DNA of 64,000 nt, taken from positions 4,374,777 to 4,438,776 of the forward strand of contig NW_024037076.1 in the NCBI RefSeq assembly GCF_015706575.1, written 5' to 3'. The position numbers were made by a program, and so were the translations under genes. The notes under the pieces were generated by a model. It made no database searches. It saw nothing but the letters and a program-made list of their open reading frames with translations, and was not told the DNA's origin. This document shows, piece by piece, positions 12,001 to 23,800 of the stretch. The stretch's first letter is position 1. Each line of letters opens with the position of its first letter. Source of the DNA: Patiria miniata (lineage: Eukaryota; Echinodermata; Asteroidea; Valvatida; Asterinidae).

Positions 12001-15000
12001 TTTAATTTTCCAACTTTTCGTACCGCTTCATTTTTTTCATAAACCGTTGGCATTTTTTGACGATTTTTTTTCTTTGGTAGCAAACGGGGTATCAAAATGT
12101 AGCTGGCAAAATTCCCCAAAGGTCTATATACAGTGTACATGTATTTGACATCATCATAAGACAATCAGATTCAAAATTACAATCCCTCCAATGAGTGTGG
12201 ACCATAGAGCTATATTAAATTACTAGAGCGCTAACTCCTCATCCTTGCGCGCGGAGACGCTTTGAAGCCACTCTGGGCGCAGACATTTTGAATTTATGTG
12301 CGTGTTTGTAGAACACAATCACAATAGATGGATTGAAGTTTAAAAGTGTACTCTAAAGTGTACGCACAAGTAGAACATACGTAAACAACTTAAGCGTGTC
12401 ATGACGGTTCAACAAACGTCACGGCGAAAAGCATCTGCAGCGGAGGGGCGCGCACACGTTGCACTGTTTGCGTAGAGCAAAATGACACGCTCCTTTGCTG
12501 ATCGTGCATTTCGGTTTTAGGCGTATCGGCTTCGATGACACACCGGTATGGAATACAAACGCAGATATGTAAATAGACGTACAAAATATGTACAAAATTT
12601 CTAGTTCTCCATAGGTTTGTGTACAAACACGGATGCGCCCAGCAGGCATCACTTTGTACATGAGTTAGCGCTCTAGTAATTTAAAATAGCTCAACGGTGT
12701 GGACTTTCTTTTTTTGTGATGTTTATTTTCAACTTGTATATTTATTCCAACCAAAAATCCTCCTTTTTTCCCTTTGTTTTTGGCATCTACAACCCTCTGG
12801 GAAACATTTTTATTTTGGGCACAAGCAGATCTGTCTTGTAAGCAGAGGACCAAATTATTGTCAGGGCTGCCATAAAACATGGGCCGATTTTTTTTTCGGT
12901 CGATCTCTCATTTAAAAGTGAGTAACTTTTATATTGCTAGAAAAATATAAATTCAGATAAAGAACCTATTTTTGGGGAGGAAATTTGAACATTGTATCGT
13001 GGGAGCTGGAACACATTCCATATGAAGAAGTTCAATACTGGTGCATGAAGTCCATATTTTGAAAAAAAAATACACTGCGACATATTTTCAAAATTTGTTG
13101 TTTACCAGGGTTCCAAGGGTACCAGCAGCATTCATGACAGACTCATCGTCGTCATAATCCAACATGTTCGTCAGATCAGCGAGGACGTTGTGGGGGTGTG
13201 GCCCATTGACCAGTGACAGCACTCTCCTCTGACCTTCAACACTCTCAGCCACGGTGCCAAAGATGTAGGCGGAGTTTCCAGCAACCCTGGAAGAAAAATA
13301 TGAATTATTCATTAATCATCAATAAAATACCGTTGGTCAAATCAGCCAGGGCATTAGGGTGTGGCCCATTGATGAGTGACAACACTCTTGTCTGACCTTC
13401 AGAACTATCAGTATCAGTGATTGTACCAACATGACCAAAGATGAAGGCAGAGTTTGACCAGCGACACTGGAAGAAAAATATGAATTATTCATTAATCATC
13501 AATAAAATACCATTAGTCAAATCAGCCAGGGCATTATGGGGGTGTGGCCCATTGATGAGTGACAACACTCTTGTCTGACCTTCAGACCTATCAGTATCAG
13601 TGATTGTACCAAAGATGTAGGCAGAGTTTGACCAGCGACACTGGAAGAAAAATATGAATTATTCACTAATCATCAATAAAATACTGTCGGTCAAATCAGC
13701 CAGGGCATTATGGGGGTGTGGCCCATTGATGAGTGACAACACTCTTGTCTGACCTTCAGAACTATCAGTATCAGCGATTGTACCAAAGATGTAGGCAGAG
13801 TTTGACCAGCAACACTGGAAGAAAAATATGAATTATTCATATAGCATCACAATACCTAGCCTTGGTCAAGGTGCTAGTTGTTATTAATCCCGGCCGTAGT
13901 GCGGTAAACGATATCCTCGCTAGTGCTATGCATGCGGTGCTAAGTACAGCGTGAACAGCGACCTAACGCGGCCACCATTTCTATGCAAATCAGTTGGACC
14001 CAATCTAGCGCCTTGGTTCAATCGTCGGCAAAAGATTATGTTTTTCTTTATTTTGCGCTGGATTTCTAGCGCACGACCTCGTATGCGAATACAGATAAGT
14101 GTAGGCTGGGCTAATATGTGGAGTGTCCAATCACACCTTGGTAAATCCGGACGTCATCAAATTGTTTGCAGCCATTCGCCTTTTTTGCGGACGTGACAGG
14201 AACCACAGTTTTTCTGCATTGGTGCCGTGTGCAGAGACACACAATGTGTACATGTACGTGTATGGATTATGTACGGTGCCACTTTTCACTCTGCAAGTTT
14301 CCATGCAACGATCGACCAATAAGAAAACGACATTTAAGGTCAGCTAAGGCTATTAACATAATGAGCACCACCCCCAAAACCTCACATGGACGATTGAACC
14401 AAGGCGCTAGATTGGGTCCAACTGATTTCCATAAAAATAGTGGCCGCGTGAGGTCGCTGTTCGCGCTGTATTTTTAATGCACTGCATGCATGGACATATG
14501 ACTGCATGCATAGTGCTAGCGAAGATATCGTTTACCGCGTTACGGCTGGATGAATAACAACTAGTGCCTTGACCAAGGCTACACAATACCAGGTATATTC
14601 AAATTATTGATGACACTAAGAGGGTGTGGCCCACTGATGAGTGACAACACCCTCGTCTGACCTTCAACACTCTCAGAGATGTAGGTGGAGTTTCCCGTAA
14701 CCCTGGCAGGAAAGATATGAATAATTCACAAAGTATTGCAAACAAGGTGTATTAGTCAATATGGGGCTGTGGCCCATTAACTTTCAAAATTCTCAGCAGC
14801 TGTACCAAAGATATACAGGGTGAGTCAAGAAAAGCGAAACCCAAAACCCCAAAATTTATATTTCATATTTTCAAAAAAAATAGGCCTACATAGCACCAAA
14901 AAGAATTATGACTGGAAAGCCAATTTCATAAACTACTTTTTAGTTGAAAAAATTATTGAAATTGCTCAATCCATTTAAACAATATCACCATTTAAATGCA

Positions 15001-18000
15001 ATGACCCTAAAACCTGTTTCGCCAAAAAAAGGAATTTACTGTGTATTCTGACTGTTTGGAACAACAAAGAAAATGACACAGAATACTTGTTTCAACAACT
15101 GTAGTACACAGTATCTTTATTAACAACCCTGGTTAGGCAAACAATCTGATTTATAAAATCCACTTTTTTTAAAAGACGGGCCTCCAAAGGGACTTTGTTG
15201 AATATTTTTAACTATTAAACTGAGGTTTTATGGCTGGCGATGTTTGAAGACAATTGTGACGACGATTCTTGAAATCGCATTTTTGGACGAAAGAGGTTTT
15301 AGGGTCATTGTGGTTCAATGGTGATATTCTTTGAACGGATTGAGCAATTTCAGTATTTTTTTTCATCTAAAAGTAGCTTGTGAAATTGGCTTTCCAGTCA
15401 TTATTATTTTTGGTGCTACATATTTTTTTAAATATGAAATATGATTTTTTTTTTTTGGGTTCCGCTTTTTTTGGACTCACCCTGTACATGTAGGCGGCGT
15501 TACCAGCAACCCTGACAGAAATGTATGAATTATTCATTAAGCATGAAAGATAGGACAAAATTCAATGACGGAGAATAACAGCAAATTTTGGAAATACTTC
15601 TTAGCTCAATCCAAAACTTTAACTACAAATTACTTGACATAATTTGCAAGAGGTTTTGTAAATAAATTAGTTAACAATGATCATTACATTAACTTCTTTT
15701 CACTACACAATTTGATTTTTGAAGCTTTCCAGCTACAATGGCCCGGACATATGAATAATTAATTCATTGAGACTAGTGTATGAATTATTCATTAGGTGAA
15801 CATGTAGTTAAACACCTCTAGCAACCAAGAAGAATACTTTTGATTGTTCATTTGGACATTGATTTCATGCATAAATTATATGTGCAGTGCTCCAAGGCCA
15901 TGCAGCATTTTCTGTCAATGTATTGTAGGCATGAATTATGTATGAAAAGTTGAACATACATGTAGAGCCAATGGCCAAATACTTTAAGAGTTCTCAAGAG
16001 TTGTATGAATTATGGCTTTAACCCGCTCAAAGAATAGTCTGAGTATCACCTGTTCTCCACGGAGCCCTTTCTCCGGTCGAACGTCTGACATCTCCTGACA
16101 TGCAAATTTATGCAAGCTGCGCGCCAGCCAATTGGAATCGACTTTACTAAATCGTGACGTCATTTTATTCCCAAATCAGGACTAACGCTGTGATTGGTCA
16201 ATTCGAATGCAGTGTTTTGTAATACAACAACAGCCGGGAGCGCATTCGCGTCACATGATACCGAGCGCCGCGCTCCGTGACAGTTTTTCTTTATCCATGT
16301 GTCTGACGCCCAACAGGTGAATGACCGAAGACCCGATAGGCCTATAGTAAGCGCTCGCTGATTGGTCAAAATCTAGGAAGTCAAGAGGCAGGGTCTTGCC
16401 TAATTAATCAGCAAATCTGTTCGCGCGTAATAGACCACGGCGAATACTCAAAGAATGGGAACAATGAATTGCAGATGACAAAAAAAAAAGTGCCAAATAA
16501 TCTCAGTCGGCCGCGATCATCGCATAGCTACCGGGGTAGGATTACAATGTGTGAATTCAACCCTGCCAAAAACTTAATACGTAAACCAGTCAATGTCACT
16601 GGATATGAATGTTTGTAGCATTTGGCTCAAAGCTTTCTGAACTGGAGCGCGCCATTAGCGCAATGTTAAAAGCACTTTTTAAAACTGTATAAAGGCGTGC
16701 AAATGCAAACAAGCAAATTCATTAGTTACAGGACATTGTATTCCTAAATAGTTGTTTTAAAATTGCAGAATATTGAAAGCACTTGACTTGACAAAATGCA
16801 AAAACCCCTGAAATCAGGAAAAATTACCACCATTTCAGGGTTCGACTTTAGCGGTAGTCCGATAGCCAAATGCTAGTCAAGACAGCGGTGGGCTAGTCAA
16901 ACTGTGTATTCCTTAAGTAGCCCGGCTGGCGAGTCAAACATTATTTACATGTAGGCCATCAGCCTGGGGTTTGGTCAGTATCAAATCAGGGCATAAATGA
17001 TTATAGTGCGCATGCGCAAGGTATACCGCCCCTAGAGTGGTAAACTGGTGGTACTGTAACAAGCATTTTGATGGACGTTTTGAAAAAAGGTGATAACATC
17101 CCAAAAGCTGCCACTGTTGCAATGCTATCACATATTTTCCAACTCTGGAGGTGTATGCCTCGCCAAAAATCGCTCGACGATTATTCCCCTCATTTGATAG
17201 GCCTACCGGTGGCCAAAATTTTGGACCCAGGCTGATGGCCTAATTGGGCTATGGCAAAGATGAAAGGACAGGAAGAAATAAATCATTAAATTCAGAAAGC
17301 AATCCTGTATGTGTCTAATTTTATTAACTGGTTAGGGTTAAATAATTCTATGTGTTTATTAAAAACACTGACAAGATTGCCTCAGGATACACGTTTTACA
17401 TGTACATGTATGTCTATTGTTGATCATGAGACACTCTTTAAAAGAAAAACATGTGGGCTGGTGAAAATGCTCGCGGGCTAAGAGTCTGTTTCAGTAGCCC
17501 GGCTGGCTAGTGAAAAAAAAGAGTTAAAGTGAACCATGCATTTCCAGATCTTTTAATACAGAAACTATTTGCAGCAATTAATTGAAAACTAGGCCGTTAT
17601 CATCTACATGTATCGTGCATACATGCACGTACATGTACCTGCACGTACAATAGAGTTTTTTTATCAAGTGTATTTTAGCAAAATACTATCTGAGCTTTGG
17701 AATCGTGTCAGGCCTGTTGTGCACGTTGACTAGGGAACACGTTGTGATCGTATTGACACAAAGATATCACTCTCAGGAGTAAATATTTCCTTACAATGGA
17801 TAATCTTTGCTATCTGGATTTCATAGTGATATCATTATAGCTGGGTGTAAAATAATTCCAATAATGTAATTTGAACATGTCCACTTCAGTTAAACGATCC
17901 AATAACTTAAAATCACGAGAAAAAAAACTTGCGAGTAATGAAATGATCAAACTCCCCCCCCCCCCCCCCAAAAAAAGAGCAAACATTTTCAACATTTTTC

Positions 18001-20798
18001 TCATTTTTATGCGATTAAGGATAATTTCTTGTGCACACAATTTTTTTTATCCATTTTGTAATCAAACTTATTGAAGACGACAACTAAAATAGAACAAGGA
18101 ATAGGGCCTACATAAATAAAAATAAAAAAAATAAAAATTAAGAAAAACAAACTCTCTCCGTCAAAAAAACAGCAGAATAAAAAAACCACATTTTAGTTGT
18201 CTGGAAAATCAAAACGGAAACTCTCATTTAACCTGAAAGTTTATCCGTGTTTGTGATTCAATCTCAAATCAAAAGATTTTGATAGAAAACTTCTGGTCAA
18301 AACGTTCAGGTATAGGAATTTTTGTTTTGTGACCAAAAGTTAATAGAAACATGCATGTTTAAGGAAAACAAACTTTGCCTTACAAGTAATGCAGAATTCC
18401 ATTTTGATTCCACGGAGAAGTGGACATGGCTGAAAAATCTTCAGAAAAGTTCTACAAGCATCAGAACAGCAAATGTGATATCAAAATAAAGGGGAAAACG
18501 AGACCTTTCATTTGAGTGGTACCGGTATGCCAGTGCGATGGAATGCAGTTAAGCGTGGTTTTTGTTGTAAAAAAACCCCTGTTTTTTGGGGGGTCAAAAA
18601 TCATGTGTTTTTGGAATTCATTTTGGTACCTTGTTTTAACTTGGAAAAAGTGAGTGTTATTGTGAGTTTTTGTTTTTACATGTAGGTCAGACAGAAAGGT
18701 TCAAATTCTATGCCAAAAGAGTTTTTTTAAATTTATTATGAGTTTCTTAAATGTTTAAACTAGTACTTAAAATTATCAATGCATACGATGAGATTTCTGA
18801 ATCAAGACCTCCCAAAAATTATGCATATTCATGTAACGAAAGTTACCAAAGTTTAAACTGTTGTTGCCCCCCCCCCCCCCCCCCCCCCCGCAAGAAAGCT
18901 TTCCTCTTTGTAGGCCTATTCATATCTTTAAACGTAGATGTTTACAGTTTTCAAATGAAAAAAAAAAAAGCCTGACTGTTGAAACCAATGCATTAAGTTG
19001 TGAGACTCGTTTGTGCGTGTCAATTAAGTGCCTGAAAATGTAACGAACGTTACCGTGCAATTGCACATTTACTTCACTGTATGAAGCTTCCAGAACGACT
19101 TCCTTTTCTTTGTGTTCTCACTGTCACAAGAAGCCATATTGGTACTCCTTGCAATATTCAGTGATACAGTAAACACTGTGCCATGTAGGAACTGGGTATA
19201 ATGACTATTTTGGGTTTGTGTGTCTAGAAGCACAATACTTTGTTATGAATGGCTTCGTGCCTTTCACTTCTGTGCTCTTTTCAGTGTTTCCGACATCTGA
19301 CATCAGTGATGTGTTCCACTTTACAGGGAACAATGCTAACGTTTGCCAACATTGGCAACATTTGCACAAGTGGGACCGACCGTTTGCCACCAGCGTTGAC
19401 GAAAGTTGGCAACAAAGGTGAACAGTCTGCCTGACAAGTGAGATGCTGGTGTCTTTTGCTGTGTTTTTTTCCCAAAATGGCAGACACAAATAATGAATGT
19501 AATGAATTTTTCAGTTTTTGTTACGTGACAGTCAGTTCATAAATTATCAATCACGATAAATTTTCTATTTTAAGAGCTGCTAACGAACCAAGCGTGCTGC
19601 CATTTTGTCAACAGTTTTTCTATAATAATAATAATAATAATTATTATTACTTATAAAACGCCTTCCATCTTAATGAAAAAGACCTCAAAACGCTGTACAT
19701 TTGAAAGACCAAACTTGTACAGAAAATGAACAATTCTTCAAATAAAAAATACCCCATTAATTAGTTAGAGGGAAAAAATATCGTGAGGCTACACAAATAT
19801 TGTAGTGCTAAAAAAACCAGTAACTAACTATCTTGCACAAACCTCCACCAGGCTAAACAATTCCCCGCCATGTTGTCAGTACACCAAAAGAAATACTCGC
19901 ATAAATGGTGAAGAATCCTTTAAAAAAATCCTGGATCCACACCCAGATCCGGATCACTTCCAAATCTAATCTATTTCTACTTGTAGCAAGGACCACCCCT
20001 AAAAATTGTTTCATGCAAATCCGTCCATAACTTTCGGAGTCAACCAACAAACTAACCAAATCTGATGAAACTTAAATCCTCCTTGGCAGAGGTTCCGGTA
20101 ATAAAAACATTCCAGAGGTAAAGGGGTACATGTACGTGTGGTCTAGCGGTAGAGCACATGATTCATGATCGTGAGGTTGTGGGTTCGAGCCCGCCATGGC
20201 CATGTGTGTTGTGCCCTTGAGTAAGGCGCTTTACCTCAATTACTCCTCTCAACCCAGGTGTTAAATGGGTACCGGCATTGTTCAATGCTGGGAAGGTAAC
20301 AGACTCGCTGTGGAGGAGGTGTGGCGATCCCCCCACAGCAGCATATGAGTCTGACCCAATCATGCCAATCGCTAATGAAAGAGAGATGGGCACTCCGTTC
20401 CTGTGAACACAGGTTCGTCCCCTTTACCTTTCTACCTGAGGTACCGGTAAAACTCTAGCATTGCCAAAAAATATAGTAGTTGCTAAAAAATGAATGGCAA
20501 TCTAGGAATTGCTAAAAAAAGTCTGGTAAGGCCAAAAAAAAAAAATAAGTTGGTCTCTGGTCAGCGCGCGCGTCGATTTTAATCATGCGCATCAATCTTT
20601 TTTTTTTCCAAAATGTTCCGCGGTAGCTCCAACAGCCGCACCTCCTCAATTTTTTTTACCAAAGGGCACCAAGGAATGGGAAATTGCACCAAGGCAAATG
20701 ATCGAGAGCACCAAGGCAAATTATGGAGGACACCAATGTACATGAGGACACCAAAAAAGCAAACTAGTACCCCACCTTGTCTGTGCAATCCAAGCTTG

Positions 20799-20831
<33 letters not shown>

Positions 20832-23800
20832 CCGCGTCGCCGCGTCAATTCCGGAACTTTGGTCTGACCAGAGACCGAATATTTTTTTTGGGGGGCCTAA
20901 TGGCTAAAAAGTCTGGAATGGGTGTTTTAACTGACACTCTAACAATGACATTGTTGTGCCATAATCTGAGTATCATCCGTTGTTCAACGGAGCCTACTTT
21001 ATAGGTTCATGTATCTCTGCTACAATGTCTAATATGTGTGCATGCAAATTTATGCACCAGCCAATCAGAGTCGACATTGGAAGCTGTGACGTCATTTCGT
21101 GCAGAAATGTGAACTAAGCTGGAAATGGATTGGTCAATTTGCTGCAGCTACCACGTTTTTGTAATACAACAACGGGTTTAATACCGAAGACCCAATAGAT
21201 ATGGTCAGAATCTGGAGGTCAAGACGCAGTGTTGTTTTGCATAATTAATCAACGGATCTGCACGCATACATGTACATCATAGACGTTTATGCAAGCAGAT
21301 ACTCCATGGACAACATGTTCGCAAGTCCTTGGTAACAAATGCAAACACGCTCGCGTGATTGGAACCAACGCACTCCTAAAATAAAGTGAGTACCCTAAGG
21401 ATAGGAATATCAATCTGAAAAAATAACAAATTTCCAACAGAATTTTGGATAATGAAACTTTCAATTTACAGGTGTACTAAATAAATCAATTGTACTACAT
21501 TGTTTATTTCGGGGAAGATGCGCTAAATTGTACTGAGTGTTGACTGATTTTGACTATCTACTGGTAGTACAGGTGGTACTGTATACATGTACCGTATGTA
21601 GCTCCGGTAGTCAATACTCGGGACCAGTAAGTTTTACACTACTTCCCCTTAAAGGTAGAGTACATAATTTGCAGCCATCCAAAAAGTAACTGACAAAATT
21701 ATTGCTAAAAAGCATACTTGGTTTAAAGATAGTAATGGCCGGCAATAAACTCCCTGTGAAATTATTTTTTTCTGGCAAGCTGTCATTTTGAAGAAAACAA
21801 CAAAGGAAGGTCATTTCCAAAGATGCTTCTAAAGACACATTTTTCGAAATTTCCGTTAGTACATACTGAATTTTTAATTCGGCGAAACCGTGAATGGGTG
21901 CGCGCGAGTTTTGACATGACACACATGCGCGCGGTTGCTATTTAGAATTTGTCGGTTCAGAGCGTGTCACTGCGTAGCTGCCATCGGCTGAACAAGAACG
22001 TGTCCCGGACGCTGATGTCGGGTGCAATTCAAAACATGAGTCGGCAACTTTTGAATTGAAATCGAGATCCTAGAATATTGTTTTCTCGGAATATACAGCA
22101 TTCACTGAACTAAAACTTCATCAGGTTAGTTGTTCAGCACCCTTCATTAGATTTTGAGCACTTCTGTTGATTCAAACGAACACAATGCACAAATACTCTA
22201 ACTTTAATTAACCACGGTGTATTTGTTTACAGCAGTACAGGCCCAGTATTTACAAGTGCGCATCTATCCCATCTAATAATCAACAGTTTACTCCAGCTAT
22301 TCCAAAAAACACCACCCAATACCCACTCAGCCACTGGTCTCATGCAGTTGTCAATATTTGTCTTCATCTCGTTCCTTTATTAACTCGCCCACACCCAGAC
22401 ACTCGGATCCCGAACGCAAACCCATTACACCGCAACAAGTCAACACGTCAAGACATAGAGCACAATGACAAGGCGCTGGCGTGTTTGTCCAGTCAACATT
22501 ACTTTGTGAATCCACCGCTTGTACGGAATTAAATTCTGTGAAACGATCTCTTGGTGTGAGTTGGCCCTTAGGGACCGGTTTCATGGTATGAATATTGCAC
22601 ATACGTTTCAAAGCAATACTTTGCATTTGAGATAATACTGAGGCCTGATGCAAGATGAAAATTATTAGAAACAAATTGACAACATTATTCAATTGTTTGC
22701 AGAAAACACATCATGGGGAGTCAGGTTGGCGCAGTGGATACTTTCCTCGATTTCTACAGCTATACATATGGTCTGGGTTAGATTTCTGCCCGGACCACAT
22801 AATGATAATAATACCGGAGCCTTATAGCACACGTACATGTACCGTATCTACCAACAATTAGGTACTCAAGGCGCTGGAAATTATGTCTAATATTATTATT
22901 AAAGACAGGTAAATGAAGTTTATGAGAAATATGAGACCCATTATGTAGCACCTTATAAGGGTTTACTAGGTGCTGCGACGCATTAAGCAGCCACTGCCAG
23001 AAACACTGGGGCTAACCCCTTCTGTTAGCGATAAGTATTGGTTCTTTAACGTGCATTACACAACACATGGGACCTACGGCTTTACATCCCATCCCAAGGA
23101 CGAAGCAATAATGGTAAAGTGCCTTGCTCAAGAGCACAAGCACCATGTTCCAACGGTCAGGATTCGAACCCAAGTACCACTGCACACGAGTCGAACACCG
23201 TAACCACTGGTAACTATTGGACCAAAGCACCCAACGATTAGGATTTCAAACCCTACCTGCTTCCATGGGTTTCCCCCAGAAGAATATTCTGGGGGTTTTC
23301 CTCATGAAAATGCACTATTTTTGTGGGTGAAGTTGAAAGTCTTGGCGACGATTTGGATGACCCATATGCAAGAATATATAAAATGAAAGTGCATGACTGC
23401 ACATTCACACGCACGTTGCAAAACGTGTGCGCGGGACAATGCTCATTATCATTCACGACTTTGACGCAAGCAGTTGACCTCGCTATTGCGCATGCTCACA
23501 ACACGATTGAAATATGCTACACACACTCAGTGGGCAATGTTTGTTTCGAGTGAGTGTGCGTCAGCCTTTGTGAACGTTTAAACGTTTCTTAAAATATTTG
23601 CTAAATGTTTACAAAATTAAAGGTACCGTATAATCGCATGCTACCTACCATTTCGCACGTACATGACTCAGAGTACATGTACCAGCGTACTGTGCGTGAC
23701 CTCAGAAAATCAAAAATTGCGCTCATACGTTTGGTCGTTTTTCCCCTCAAATTTCTTGGCAATGCCAGATTCTACGCTTCTACGCTCGTGTGAATTCACA

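Noticed and set aside
13951-14477. Several 60-103 codon frames on both strands
   Set aside because: They lie inside the MULE-like MITE, overlap each other and show no transposase motif.
20136-20200. Functional tRNA gene
   Set aside because: A and B boxes are present, but the sequence continues into a body shared by three dispersed copies; it is a SINE head.
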